A stretch of DNA of 64,000 nt from Microscillaceae bacterium (GCA_025054775.1 JANWZA010000058.1:35318-99317); one strand, 5' to 3'; shown: positions 18,733 to 28,901, counted from the first letter of the stretch. Made by a program: numbers and translations. The notes: generated by a model from the sequence alone, not told the origin.

Positions 18733-20523
18733 CTATTTTTTGGGTAAAGTAGAGCTAACTTTAAAAAACTTTTGTGCATTTTTAACGGTTTTCTCAATCC
18801 ATTTTTTTTCAACTTCTGGCAAAGCAGGGTCTACGAGTTGATTTTGTTGGATTTGCTTTATATGCCATCTGTAAAATTCGGCATTTGTATTTGCTTGCTG
18901 TAGAATATGAGGAGAATACTTTTTAGGTATGGTAGATTGCGTAGTTTCTTCTAATCTAATTACTTGCCCTACTTTAATTAAGGATGCTTGCTCATAGTTT
19001 TCTATGTTATTCAATTGCATCAATTTTTCTAAGGGAATGTTATAGCGCCTGCTGATTTGGTATAAATTCTCTCCTTCTTTTACAATGTGGTTTTTTGCTA
19101 ATGAGACAGGTTGTAGGGCAGTATTTTCAGGGGGAGCAACGTGTAGTACTTGCCCAACGATAATAAGCGTCTGAGTAGCAGACATACCGTTCCATCGGCG
19201 AAGGTCGGCTATTGAAATATTATACATACGAGCAATTTTGTAAAGATTTTCGCCGTAGGTTACTGTATGGGTGCGTGGTTTTTCTAATTCTTTTGGTTGC
19301 TTTCGGTCTGTATTTGTAGGTTTTTGTAGCGAGTCAGCATCTGTGGGTAATGGAGTAATAGTACTATTCTGTTCTTCTAATTCTAAATTGCTCTCTTCGT
19401 ATGAGTTGTGCTGTTCGTTTTCATTTTTGTTTGCTAGTTGTTTATCATTTTCAGGATTATTGGCATTGAAATCTATTTTCAGGTCTTCAATAAAAATAGT
19501 ATTGTTTGTGGGAAATATGTTTTCTTGTGAAACGGGTTTAGGCATTAAAATATCCTCTTGGGTAAAACCTACAATTACTTGTTTAGAGTTAGGTTGATTA
19601 GCATTTTTAGTAGCAGCAGATTGATACGAGATAGAGTCAGGGTTGATGATTTTTTTAGGCAGATATAGTTCGTATTCAGTAGGGAGCTTGAACTTGTTTT
19701 GAGCAAGTAACCAAGGATTGTATTTTTTTATCAAAGCTACATCAGTTTGATATTGTTTAGCTATTTTCCGAAGTGATAACTGAGTGTGAGAAGGAAGTTG
19801 TATTGTGTGAAATTGTATTTTAGGTGGATAGTTATTAAAAAAATAAGTGTGTAAGACACGAAAAACAAAGTAATCTATGATAGGTTGGGGCATTTTATCA
19901 TTCACTATAAACGTAGTTTTGCTTTTGTATTCAGAGGCGTTGGGGAAGTAGTTTTGCAAGTAAGTTTCAAAGTTCTCTTGTAAAAAGAATTTTAGCATTG
20001 TGATTAGCCAATTTTGATACACATAGTTATCATTTTTCCATTTATAGGCAACTTTTTGCGTCATGATTTTAGGGTGCTTGCGGTCGTCAATATAAGCGTT
20101 GGTAGTAATTAAGAAAGATCTTACTAAAATATCTTTTCCCAAGACATAATAAATAGGATTTAGTACGTATGCCTCACGTAGATATTGAGTTTCTACTATG
20201 GCAATGTACTTGAGCTCGGTAGGTAGCTTTTGTTCTTTGAGGCATTGTTCTATGATAGGTAGATATAAAGCTTGTCGTTCAGCCATTACTTGGAGAGCGG
20301 ATAAGTTTTGAGTCGTTAAGAAGTTATAGACTTGTTTTCTTATCTTATTTTGCAGGTCAGGGGTTAGGATACATCGCATGTTTCCGATTTCAAAAATGGA
20401 AGGTACGCTTAAAAAAACCGTATCCCAAGTTGGTGGAAATTTGCCTGTGCCATTTACTTGCGAAACAAACAGGAAAAGAAGAGCCACTTGTAAAAAAGAT
20501 AATCTGATTAAGTAAGTTATCAT
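18733..20523 (-). CDS. MltD-like LysM protein with an incomplete catalytic motif
   Basis: 596 residues with an N-terminal signal peptide. The segment near residues 100-150 aligns by eye with the MltD-type lytic transglycosylase start: LPTELKYIAIVET, with Glu111 at the catalytic position, and DDRKHP resembling the later DxRxDP motif. The intervening GAxGLWQFM motif is replaced by unrelated residues. A linker and two good LysM domains follow (about 418-463, HTVTYGENLY..., and about 477-522, HIVKEGENLY...). It probably binds peptidoglycan in the periplasm; cleavage activity is doubtful. It has its own consensus promoter and leads into cinA. Confidence 0.75.
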   Translation of the reverse strand: MITYLIRLSFLQVALLFLFVSQVNGTGKFPPTWDTVFLSVPSIFEIGNMRCILTPDLQNKIRKQVYNFLTTQNLSALQVMAERQALYLPIIEQCLKEQKLPTELKYIAIVETQYLREAYVLNPIYYVLGKDILVRSFLITTNAYIDDRKHPKIMTQKVAYKWKNDNYVYQNWLITMLKFFLQENFETYLQNYFPNASEYKSKTTFIVNDKMPQPIIDYFVFRVLHTYFFNNYPPKIQFHTIQLPSHTQLSLRKIAKQYQTDVALIKKYNPWLLAQNKFKLPTEYELYLPKKIINPDSISYQSAATKNANQPNSKQVIVGFTQEDILMPKPVSQENIFPTNNTIFIEDLKIDFNANNPENDKQLANKNENEQHNSYEESNLELEEQNSTITPLPTDADSLQKPTNTDRKQPKELEKPRTHTVTYGENLYKIARMYNISIADLRRWNGMSATQTLIIVGQVLHVAPPENTALQPVSLAKNHIVKEGENLYQISRRYNIPLEKLMQLNNIENYEQASLIKVGQVIRLEETTQSTIPKKYSPHILQQANTNAEFYRWHIKQIQQNQLVDPALPEVEKKWIEKTVKNAQKFFKVSSTLPKK

Positions 20524-20588
20524 ATTTTTTTCAAAGTTAAATTTTGGTGTACGCTTTTGTGTGCCTTTTAGCTTAAAAAAGATAGCTA

Positions 20589-20619
20589 CAAAATTACATA
20601 ACTCAACGATTTTAACAAA
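20589..20619 (-). promoter_or_regulatory. Predicted promoter of the LysM protein gene (and cinA)
   Basis: On the minus strand TTTG (20616-20619), 19 bases, TAATTTTG (20589-20596): an exact match in boxes and spacing. The transcript would start near 20584, with a leader of about 60 bases. Confidence 0.65.
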
Positions 20620-20791
20620 GAAAGTGAGATGGAAAGGTATATTAATTTTATATTAAGTGCTTCAAGCCAAATTTTATTTGGTTTTAAGGAATATAGGTAA
20701 AAAAGATGTCTTGCAAGAAATTGTAACTCTTGACCTATTATTGTGTTATATGTAAAGCGTACTTTTAACAGCTATTGAATTTTTGAAATCT

Positions 20792-23182
20792 ATGAACTTT
20801 TTACAGAAAAAACCACTCGGCAGTTGGGTGCTTGTCTTAATAGCCTTAAATACATTTGCACAAAGTAAATTTACGATAAGTGGCTACTTAAAAGACGCTC
20901 AAAATGGTGAGGCGTTAATTGCAGCTACGGTCTTTGTAAATGAATTGAAGGTAGGTGTAACTTCTAATACTTACGGCTTCTATTCGCTCTCCTTGCCCGC
21001 AGGGAGTTATACGCTTACTATTTCGTATATTGGTTACAAAACTCAAACTTTATCCCTGAGTCTAAATCAAAATTTGATTAAAAATTTTGAACTCCAACCC
21101 GATAACCTCACACTCAGCGAGGTAGAAGTTACTAGCGAAAAATCAGACGAAAATATTCGTAGTGTGGAAATGAGTGTGAATAAATTGGATATAAAAACTA
21201 TTAAAAAAATTCCTGCCCTTTTAGGTGAAGTGGATGTTATTCGGAGTATTCAACTTCTGCCTGGTGTAAGCACCGTTGGCGAAGGGGCAGCAGGTTTCAA
21301 TGTACGCGGGGGAACGATTGACCAAAACCTCGTACTTTTGGACGAAGCGCCTGTCTATAATACCTCCCACGCTTTGGGCTTTTTCTCTGTATTCAACCCT
21401 GACTTGGTGAAAGATGTAAAACTGGTAAAAGGCGGCGTTGCGGCTCAATATGGTGGAAGGTTAGCCTCGTTGTTAGATGTAAGATTGAAAGAAGGAAACC
21501 TCAAAAAGTGGGAAGTGAATGGTGGCATAGGATTGATTTTTAGCCGACTAACCGTAGAAGCTCCTATTATAAAAGACAAAGCCTCATTCATTATTGGCGG
21601 CAGACGCTCTTATTTTGATTTATTTTTTCCACTCTCCAATAACCCTGATGTAAAAAATAGCACAGTCTATTTTTATGACCTAACCGCCAAGGCAAACTAC
21701 ATTATCAATGCTCGCAACCGCATTTATGTATCGGGCTACTTTGGGCGCGATGTGTTGGGTTTTGCGGGTGGAAATTTCGGCTTTGATTGGGGAAGTACTA
21801 CAGCTACAGTGCGTTGGAATCATTTATTTAGCGATAAATTATTTTTCAACTTAACCACTTTTTATAGCAAATACGACTATCGGCTCAAAGCAGGCACCCG
21901 CGAGAGCGACGATGGCTTTGATTGGCGTTCTAATATCCTGAATTACAGTGTAAAACCCGAACTTACTTGGTTCTTAAATGCGCAAAATACTCTCAACTTC
22001 GGTGGGCAAGCCCTTTTCTATACCTTCAAACCAGGAAGTGCTACTTTTAAGAGTTTAGGCACTACCAACCGTGTGTACCTACCTGACAAATACGCTCTGG
22101 AAAATGCCCTCTACCTGAGCAATGACCAAACCCTCAATGAAAAAATTTTGTTGCAATATGGTTTGCGATACTCATGGTTTAGCTATTTGGGCAAAGGCAC
22201 AAGCCAGACTTATGCCGAGGCACCCGCAGGCACGCGCCGCGAATTGATAAGCGAAAAGCAATTTGATATGTGGCAAACCATACAACAATACGGCTTTTTA
22301 GAACCTCGCTTTTCTATCAATTACAAGCTATCCCCAAAAACGGCTTTCAAAGCAAGCTATAACCGCATGGCTCAGTACATTCACCTCGTTTCTAATACCA
22401 CCGCCTCCATTCCACTTGACGTATGGACACCCAGCACAAACAACATTCGCCCTCAAATTGCCGACCAAGTAGCCCTCGGCTATTTCCAAAACTTCGGCGA
22501 AAATGATGATTACGAATTTTCTGCTGAGACTTACTACAAAGATATGCAAAACCAAATAGACTACATAGACGGGGCAGATTTATTGCTCAATCGTGCTTTG
22601 GAAGGCGATTTATTGAACGGCAAAGGGCGTGCTTATGGTTTAGAATTGTATTTTCGTAAAAATACGGGCAAACTCACAGGTTGGCTCAGCTACACCCTTG
22701 CCCGCAGTGAACGCCAAGTGCAAGGCATTAACCAAGGACGCTGGTATCCGAATAGATTTGACAAAGCACATAATTTTTATGCCGTTGCTCTTTATCAAAT
22801 CAACCCGCGATGGAGCGTATCAGCTACGGCAGTATTTGGTACGGGCACACCCACTACCTTTCCAACGGCAAGGTATGAGTTTCAAGGGCTTATTGTGCCA
22901 CACAATACCAACGATGAGCGAAACAACTACCGCATACCGCCTTACCACCGTTTAGATATTGCCGTAACCTATACACCAAGCAAAAATAATAACCGTAGGC
23001 TCAAAGGTGAGTGGGTATTTTCCATCTACAACGTATATGCCAGCCGAAATCCCTTTTCTATCTTTTTTAGGCAGAGCATTCCGCGAGGAGAATTAGCCGC
23101 TCTTAATGCTGTTACCGAGGCTATTAAGTTTTCGGTAGTTTCTACACTTATTCCTTCGGTTTCGTATAATTTTAGGTTTTAG
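20792..23182 (+). CDS. TonB-dependent outer membrane receptor
   Basis: 796 residues. A signal peptide (ending around TFAQ) is followed by a carboxypeptidase-regulatory-like domain (about 25-105, ISGYLKDAQNGEALIAA... YGFYSLSLPAGSYTL). A TonB plug follows (about 120-225: IPALLGEVDVIRSIQLLPGV, GFNVRGGTIDQNLVLLDEAP, VKGGVAAQYGGRLASLLDV), then a beta-barrel ending in an aromatic residue (YNFRF). It imports an unknown ligand across the outer membrane using TonB energy. No SusD partner follows directly, and it is 298 bases from the SusC gene, so it is probably a separate unit. The frame opens at a TTG at 20783; the ATG at 20792 is preferred. Confidence 0.9.
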   Translation: MNFLQKKPLGSWVLVLIALNTFAQSKFTISGYLKDAQNGEALIAATVFVNELKVGVTSNTYGFYSLSLPAGSYTLTISYIGYKTQTLSLSLNQNLIKNFELQPDNLTLSEVEVTSEKSDENIRSVEMSVNKLDIKTIKKIPALLGEVDVIRSIQLLPGVSTVGEGAAGFNVRGGTIDQNLVLLDEAPVYNTSHALGFFSVFNPDLVKDVKLVKGGVAAQYGGRLASLLDVRLKEGNLKKWEVNGGIGLIFSRLTVEAPIIKDKASFIIGGRRSYFDLFFPLSNNPDVKNSTVYFYDLTAKANYIINARNRIYVSGYFGRDVLGFAGGNFGFDWGSTTATVRWNHLFSDKLFFNLTTFYSKYDYRLKAGTRESDDGFDWRSNILNYSVKPELTWFLNAQNTLNFGGQALFYTFKPGSATFKSLGTTNRVYLPDKYALENALYLSNDQTLNEKILLQYGLRYSWFSYLGKGTSQTYAEAPAGTRRELISEKQFDMWQTIQQYGFLEPRFSINYKLSPKTAFKASYNRMAQYIHLVSNTTASIPLDVWTPSTNNIRPQIADQVALGYFQNFGENDDYEFSAETYYKDMQNQIDYIDGADLLLNRALEGDLLNGKGRAYGLELYFRKNTGKLTGWLSYTLARSERQVQGINQGRWYPNRFDKAHNFYAVALYQINPRWSVSATAVFGTGTPTTFPTARYEFQGLIVPHNTNDERNNYRIPPYHRLDIAVTYTPSKNNNRRLKGEWVFSIYNVYASRNPFSIFFRQSIPRGELAALNAVTEAIKFSVVSTLIPSVSYNFRF

Positions 23183-23253
23183 GGTAAAGGTTTTTAGCTC
23201 ATGTATCATAATGAAAAGAAATTTCTTGTGGTTGAGGGCTACGAAAATTTTTA

Positions 23254-23286
23254 ATAGTTTTACTACTCAATATGATAGTTTTACTA
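23254..23286. repeat. Two direct repeats with 21-base period upstream of susC
   Basis: ATAGTTTTACTA occurs at 23254-23265 and again at 23275-23286. Each contains TAGT-TTT-ACTA, a small inverted repeat, and the 21-base spacing puts both on the same DNA face. They sit in the 298-base spacer after the TonB receptor gene, about 195 bases before susC. The second copy also forms GATAG/CTATC followed by a run of A. The rest of the spacer is very AT-rich, without a clear promoter. Confidence 0.5.
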
Positions 23287-23480
23287 TCAAAAAAAACAAA
23301 ATAAATACATAAAAATAAAAAAAATGAAAATTAAACTTTGAAAAGTTATATATCAGAAAAAAAAACTAAAAATATAAAAGTTATTTTCTAACAAAGAGCA
23401 ACAAAATATGCTTAAATTAGCAAGCAAAATTTAATACTTTCTTAATATACAGCATTTCAAGTTTAACCCATTGTAAAATT

Positions 23481-26400
23481 ATGATGAAAAAACAGTTACT
23501 ATTTACCTTTTACTGCTTGCTTGGGTTGCTGTGGCAAGCCTGGGCACAGGATAGGACGGTAACAGGGCGCGTTACTGATGCTAAAACAGGTGAACCGCTG
23601 CCAGGAGTAACCGTCATAGTAAAAGGTACTTCTAATGCAACAGCTACCGACTTTGACGGAAACTACAAAATCAATGTAAAGCCAGGAGCTGTTCTAGCTT
23701 TTTCAAGTATTAGCTATGTTGCTCAAGAGATTGCCGTGGGAGTTGCCTCGGTAATTGACGTAAAGTTACAACCTGATACCAAACAGCTTGAAGATGTGGT
23801 GGTAATAGGGTATGGAGTGCAAGAACGTAGAGAAGTCTCTGGTTCGGTAGGTTCAGTAAAAGGAGAGGATATTCGCAACCTGCCTATTCCTAGTGTGGAT
23901 AGAGCTATCCAAGGACGCGTAGCAGGGGTGCAAATTACAGGGGTGAATGGCATTCCTGGCGGCGCTACCCAAGTGCGTATCCGTGGTATAGGTTCTGTTA
24001 ATGGTGGCAACGAACCACTTTACGTGATTGATGGCGTACCTATGACCGCAGGGGATAGAAGCCGACGTATTGCCTCTTCAAACGTATTGAACGTTTTGAA
24101 TAATAATGACATTGAATCTATTGAAGTATTAAAAGATGCCTCTGCCGCCTCTATCTACGGAGCGCAAGCCGCTAATGGTGTAATTTTGATTACTACTAAA
24201 AAAGGAAAAGCGGGTAAAACTAAATTTGATGTAAATTATTATACAGGTTACTCTGATGTTATTCGGAAGATCCCTTTACTAACTGGACCTGAATGGATAA
24301 GAATGCGAATTGAAGCTACAAGAAATAGATATACCTATCACTTTATTGCAGACCCCTTTGTACCAGGCTCAGGGCAAGATTTACAGCGACCTTCACGTTG
24401 GGCTATTACAGAGGTACAAAGCACATACGGTTCACCTGAAGTAGCTCCTAACTATGATTGGCAACAAGCCGTTACCCGTAGAGGCGCTATCCAAAACTTG
24501 GAGTTTTCTGCAAACGGTGGAACCGATAACGTAAGGTATTTTTTAGGTGCCTCTTACAATGAACAGAGAGCCCAACTAATTGCAACCGATATTCGTAGAG
24601 TTACCCTAAGGGCTAACCTTGATGCTAAACTTACTAAGAAGTTGAGTTTTGAAGGAAGGTTTAACTTTACTAACAACAAACAAGACTCACCTTTTAATAA
24701 TGCCTTTAACACAAACAACCAAATTGTAACTGCTTTGGGAATAATCCCTTTGAATAGTCCATTCTTACCTAATGGTGCTATTAATGCTTCCTTCGCTTAC
24801 CCAGGTGTACTAGGGGCATCTTCTAATCCGCTCTTGCAGTCTGATGTAAATATTCTTGTAGGACGTACTAACCAACTTATCGCAAATACTTCATTTGTTT
24901 ATGAACTTGCCCCTGGACTTAGTTTCAGGTCTAATTATGGTGTAGACTTCAACGATGTAGTAGAAGATGCCTACTTTGACGCTCGTACCCCCGGAGGAGC
25001 AGCAGCAGGAGGAGGTAGTGTAAGTGCTTTCCAAACACGTGTTATCAATATAAACACCGACCAACTGCTCACCTATGATAGGGCTTTTTTAGATAGAAGG
25101 CTGAAACTAAACTCAATCCTAGGGTTTAATTATCGTAGAGAGGAGGTTACAGGCTTTAACGCAGCCGGTACCGGAGTACTTTTACCTGCTTTTGGGCAAA
25201 CTATGGCAGGAACCACACCTTCTACTGTAAACACAGTGTATTCCATCTTTAAGTTAGCAGGTTATTTTGGTAGAGTAAATCTCACTTTTGATGATAAGTA
25301 CATTTTAGCTGCTACCATCAGACGCGATGGTTCTTCACGTTTTGGAGCAGACAGACGCTTTGGTACCTTCCCTGCCGTTTCAGCCGCTTGGCGTTTGTCA
25401 GAAGAACAATTTATGACCAACGTAAAAAATATTTTTACTGATTTGAAACTTCGGGTAAGTTACGGACAAACTGGAAACCAAGATATAGGAGGTAGCTTCC
25501 CCTCGCTGGTGTTAGCCTCTACAGGGGTAGCTTTTGGTGCTAACGGCTTGTCTGGTATCGGTTTAACGCAGTTAGGAGTACGCACTCTCGGTTGGGAAAC
25601 TAACGAAACTATTAACTTAGGATTAGATTACGCTTTCCTTAAAGGACGTATCTCAGGTACAGTAGAGTACTTTTGGAGAAATACAAAAAACTTATTACTT
25701 TTTGAACCCCAATCTTCTATAAGTGGGTTTAGCTCTACTCTGCGTAACGTAGGAAAGTTACAAAACCGAGGAGTAGAACTTTTGGTGATTACTCGTAATA
25801 TTGACAGCGAATTTAAGTGGACTACGGATTTCAATATTACTTTTGTAAAAAATGAAGTGAAGCGATTGCTCAACCCTGGTGAAGATTTACCTAACAACGG
25901 GCTTTGGCTCGGAAGACCTCTCGGGCAACAATGGGTGGCTCGCTATGCAGGGGTAAATCCCGCCGACGGACGTGCCTTCTGGTATGATAAAAATGGAGAA
26001 ATTACCTACCAACCCGTAGCCAATGATCGCGTATTTATCAATCGTGCTTCTGGCTCTACCCTCGTCCCTATTCACTACGGAGGTATTACTAACACCTTTT
26101 CTTACAAAGGTTTTGAACTTATTGCCTTCTTCCAGTGGAACTATGGACAGCTAGCCTACGCTACTCAAAATGCTAATCTTTTGAATGACTTCCGATTTGT
26201 AGCAAACCAAGAGCGTAGAATTTTTGATCGCTGGACCCGCCCCGGACAGATTACCGACTATCCACGCCTATATCTTGAAGCAGTTGAACCTGGTTCAGCT
26301 CCCTCACTTTTTGGCGCCTCAGGAGTAGGGCATGACCGCTTCCTAGAAGATGCTTCCTACATTCGTTTGAAGCAACTCACATTCTCATATAATGTACCGC

Positions 26401-26576
26401 AAAGCTGGGCATCAAGACTTAAAATTGCAAATGCAAAAATCTATCTTCAAGGGGTAAATCTATGGACTAGGACTAATTTTACAGGTCTAGATCCTGAATT
26501 TGCTATAGGTACTTCTGATATCGGAGTAGTTCCACAAGGTAAGAATTATATCATAGGTATTCAAATCGGATTTTAA
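23481..26576 (+). CDS. SusC/RagA-family TonB-linked outer membrane transporter
   Basis: 1031 residues. It has a signal peptide (to about Ala22), then the CarboxypepD_reg-like domain RTVTGRVTDAKTGEPLPGVTV. The SusC hallmark VVVIGYGVQERREVSGSV follows, then the plug with VRIRGIGSVNGGNEPLYVIDGVP, YGAQAANGVILITTKKG, and a long beta-barrel ending in IGIQIGF. SusC proteins form the barrel under a SusD lid and import oligosaccharides or, as in RagAB, oligopeptides. The paired SusD starts 16 bases downstream. No glycoside hydrolase is nearby, while a secreted subtilase is, so peptide uptake is a reasonable guess only. Confidence 0.95.
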   Translation: MMKKQLLFTFYCLLGLLWQAWAQDRTVTGRVTDAKTGEPLPGVTVIVKGTSNATATDFDGNYKINVKPGAVLAFSSISYVAQEIAVGVASVIDVKLQPDTKQLEDVVVIGYGVQERREVSGSVGSVKGEDIRNLPIPSVDRAIQGRVAGVQITGVNGIPGGATQVRIRGIGSVNGGNEPLYVIDGVPMTAGDRSRRIASSNVLNVLNNNDIESIEVLKDASAASIYGAQAANGVILITTKKGKAGKTKFDVNYYTGYSDVIRKIPLLTGPEWIRMRIEATRNRYTYHFIADPFVPGSGQDLQRPSRWAITEVQSTYGSPEVAPNYDWQQAVTRRGAIQNLEFSANGGTDNVRYFLGASYNEQRAQLIATDIRRVTLRANLDAKLTKKLSFEGRFNFTNNKQDSPFNNAFNTNNQIVTALGIIPLNSPFLPNGAINASFAYPGVLGASSNPLLQSDVNILVGRTNQLIANTSFVYELAPGLSFRSNYGVDFNDVVEDAYFDARTPGGAAAGGGSVSAFQTRVININTDQLLTYDRAFLDRRLKLNSILGFNYRREEVTGFNAAGTGVLLPAFGQTMAGTTPSTVNTVYSIFKLAGYFGRVNLTFDDKYILAATIRRDGSSRFGADRRFGTFPAVSAAWRLSEEQFMTNVKNIFTDLKLRVSYGQTGNQDIGGSFPSLVLASTGVAFGANGLSGIGLTQLGVRTLGWETNETINLGLDYAFLKGRISGTVEYFWRNTKNLLLFEPQSSISGFSSTLRNVGKLQNRGVELLVITRNIDSEFKWTTDFNITFVKNEVKRLLNPGEDLPNNGLWLGRPLGQQWVARYAGVNPADGRAFWYDKNGEITYQPVANDRVFINRASGSTLVPIHYGGITNTFSYKGFELIAFFQWNYGQLAYATQNANLLNDFRFVANQERRIFDRWTRPGQITDYPRLYLEAVEPGSAPSLFGASGVGHDRFLEDASYIRLKQLTFSYNVPQSWASRLKIANAKIYLQGVNLWTRTNFTGLDPEFAIGTSDIGVVPQGKNYIIGIQIGF

Positions 26577-26592
26577 CTAAATTTTATATAAA

Positions 26593-28155
26593 ATGAAAAT
26601 GAAAAGAAATTTCTTAGCTTTTTTACTATTGTCAGGAATACTATGGGTATCTTCCTGCCAACAAATGTTTGAGGTAACACCACGTAACCAACTTGCAAGG
26701 AAATTTATCTTGAATGATATTACTACTACGCAAGGTATTCTCAACTCTTGTTATGCCCGTTTAAGAGATTTGAACTACTATGGGCGCTCGCTGATACTGC
26801 TCCCCGAGCTTCTAGCCGATAATTGTACGCTGGCTAATCCTGCTGCACGGAGTGGGCGTGGATTGAACGAAGCTCAAAACCTTCCTGGGGCACATATGGT
26901 GCATTGGCAGGTGTGTTATTTTAATATCAATTCTTGTAATTTAATATTAGATAACGTAGATAATATCCCTAATACTACAGCGGCAATACCCTTGCAAAAA
27001 AATGCTATCAAGGCACAAGCCCATTTTTTAAGAGCATTAGCATATTTTGACTTGATTCGTACCTATGCTTACAACCCTAACTACGTGCAAAACGGTTTTG
27101 ATTTAGGAGTGCCTATTGTTCTTAAAGGAGTAGATGATTATACAGCCATTCCCAAACCTGCACGTGCTAAAATTGTAGATGTCTATAAGCAGATTGAAAA
27201 GGATTTACAAGATGCTATTAACTTCGCTATCCTCACTGGTACTCCCGATGCAGCTTTTGGTGGTGCAGCAAACGCAAGATTTGTGGGTACCCGAACAGCG
27301 GCGCACGCACTACTGGCACGTGTTTATTTGTACTGGTCAGGTGCCTTGCCCTCTAATACCGCTTTGTTGGAGGCCGCCCGAGATAATGCAATTATCGCAA
27401 TAAACAATGCAGGACTTCTTGGAGCAAACATGACCAATGCAGCAGGACACGTAAGTGCTTGGACAGTCAGACCAATCGCTGGACCGCACCAAGAGTCTCT
27501 TTTTGAGGTAAATATCAATTCGCTCGCCGAAGCTAATGCAGCTGGTATCAATTCAGATGGCTCTTTACAAGGATGGTATAATCGCCACCTGCTCCCTAGT
27601 GGTGCTACTGTTGGCTGGGGAGATGTTATTGCTTCCCCTGATTTAGTGAACTTCTTAACTGCTAATTTAACAGATGTGAGGCACAATGATGCCCTCTTAG
27701 CACCCACACAGGCTGGTGCAAGGGTAGGCGAACCAGCCACCACGCGTGAAACACGTAAGTATTCAGTTCCTGTGCCTCCTACTGCGGCACGTCCTTTTGG
27801 ACTTATCAATATTCCAATCATAAGACTTGCAGAGATGCACTTAATTTTAGCAGAAGCAAGGGCTTTATTAGGTGATGGTGTTAATGCAAGTACTTCACTT
27901 AATACAGTGCGTACCAACAGAGGACTTGCAGCATCTACCTCGTCAGGACCAGCTCTTTTACAAGAGATTTATGACGAAAGAAGACGCGAGTTTGCTTTTG
28001 AAGGACACCGCTGGTTTGACTTTACTCGCCGAGGACTGGGGGTAAGAAAACCAGACGGCTCAATAATTCCTTTCTCTGATTTTAGAATTTTACCACCTAT
28101 TCCTTTGGTAGATATACAGTCTAATAAAAATTTAGTGCAAAACCCTGGATATTAA
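26593..28155 (+). CDS. SusD/RagB-family nutrient-binding outer membrane lipoprotein
   Basis: 520 residues, a normal SusD length, with a lipobox ending at Cys22 (VSSC). It shows the SusD N-terminal pattern around LNSCYARLRD, the TPR-like core ALAYFDLIRTYAYNPNY with PIVLKG, and the C-terminal SusD hallmark LLQEIYDERRREFAFEGHRWFDFTRRG. It forms the hinged lid over the SusC barrel and captures substrate at the cell surface. It lies 16 bases after susC and 11 bases before a small lipoprotein gene, forming one operon. Confidence 0.95.
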   Translation: MKMKRNFLAFLLLSGILWVSSCQQMFEVTPRNQLARKFILNDITTTQGILNSCYARLRDLNYYGRSLILLPELLADNCTLANPAARSGRGLNEAQNLPGAHMVHWQVCYFNINSCNLILDNVDNIPNTTAAIPLQKNAIKAQAHFLRALAYFDLIRTYAYNPNYVQNGFDLGVPIVLKGVDDYTAIPKPARAKIVDVYKQIEKDLQDAINFAILTGTPDAAFGGAANARFVGTRTAAHALLARVYLYWSGALPSNTALLEAARDNAIIAINNAGLLGANMTNAAGHVSAWTVRPIAGPHQESLFEVNINSLAEANAAGINSDGSLQGWYNRHLLPSGATVGWGDVIASPDLVNFLTANLTDVRHNDALLAPTQAGARVGEPATTRETRKYSVPVPPTAARPFGLINIPIIRLAEMHLILAEARALLGDGVNASTSLNTVRTNRGLAASTSSGPALLQEIYDERRREFAFEGHRWFDFTRRGLGVRKPDGSIIPFSDFRILPPIPLVDIQSNKNLVQNPGY

Positions 28156-28166
28156 AGATAATAAAA

Positions 28167-28808
28167 ATGAAAAAAATAATAAACACTTCAATAATTGTGA
28201 TAGCCTTATTTGTCATATGGGCTTGCAAAAAAGAACGTTTGGTGTACAACGGTCCGCTTCAATTAGAGTTTAAGAACATTTACCTAGAAATGCAAGCATC
28301 GTTAGGAGCGCCTACTGTTAGGAGTTTTGGTATTATTACCGAATTCAATACTACGCTCACAAGCTTGACCGTCTCAAGAGGAGGAGTAGCTAATATTTCT
28401 CCTTTTACAGGAACAAGTCAACCCGTATTGTTTGATAGCATTAGAGTACAACTCATCGGACCACACCAAGAGCAACCTATTACGGTCAATTATACCGTAG
28501 AAACTGAAAGCACGGCACAAGCTGGCATACATTATAATTTTGTTGAGAGCATTCGGCATATTAACAGGAGAGCTAAAACTACACTAGGAGCAGTTTTGGT
28601 GGGAAGTGTAATTGCAGGTGGGTCTACCGTAATACCTGCCAATTCAAGCCACGGATACATTTATTTGCAAATCCCTAATACAGGACCCGCTCTTCCTGCT
28701 AATGGCGTAAACCTGATTCTTAGAATTACAGGTGGTACTTTGGGAGATGGTAGAAACATCAAAGCAGCTGCCAACTACTCAGTATTTACCTACAATATCA
28801 GACCTTAA
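28167..28808 (+). CDS. SUS-locus lipoprotein (DUF4843/Calx-beta-like), function unknown
   Basis: 213 residues with a lipoprotein signal ending at Cys20 (IWACKKE). The body looks all-beta. The stretch AQAGIHYNFVES, followed later by VIPANSSHGYIYLQIPNTG, resembles the GxHY ... IPAGS pattern of Calx-beta-like and DUF4843/DUF1735-type lipoproteins common in SusC/SusD operons. Such proteins are thought to be accessory surface lipoproteins, some of them ligand-binding. It follows susD by 11 bases and precedes a perfect hairpin. Confidence 0.65.
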   Translation: MKKIINTSIIVIALFVIWACKKERLVYNGPLQLEFKNIYLEMQASLGAPTVRSFGIITEFNTTLTSLTVSRGGVANISPFTGTSQPVLFDSIRVQLIGPHQEQPITVNYTVETESTAQAGIHYNFVESIRHINRRAKTTLGAVLVGSVIAGGSTVIPANSSHGYIYLQIPNTGPALPANGVNLILRITGGTLGDGRNIKAAANYSVFTYNIRP

Positions 28809-28819
28809 ATTTTACTCTT

Positions 28820-28847
28820 GTGAAACAAAGCTAACACTTTGTTTCAC
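28820..28847 (+). terminator. Perfect hairpin between the two SUS-locus lipoprotein genes
   Basis: GTGAAACAAAG (28820-28830) and CTTTGTTTCAC (28837-28847) form an 11-base-pair stem with a 6-base loop, 12 bases after a stop codon. No strong T run follows, so it may lower rather than abolish expression of the FAS1 gene downstream, or protect the 3' end of the upstream mRNA. Confidence 0.6.
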
Positions 28848-28901
28848 TACTTAACTTAAAGAATTAAACCAACATATTACGAATTTTTTAATCATTACGA
28901 T

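Noticed and set aside
27324..27917. 197-residue frame antisense to susD
   Set aside because: Lies fully within a clearly coding susD gene and resembles no family.
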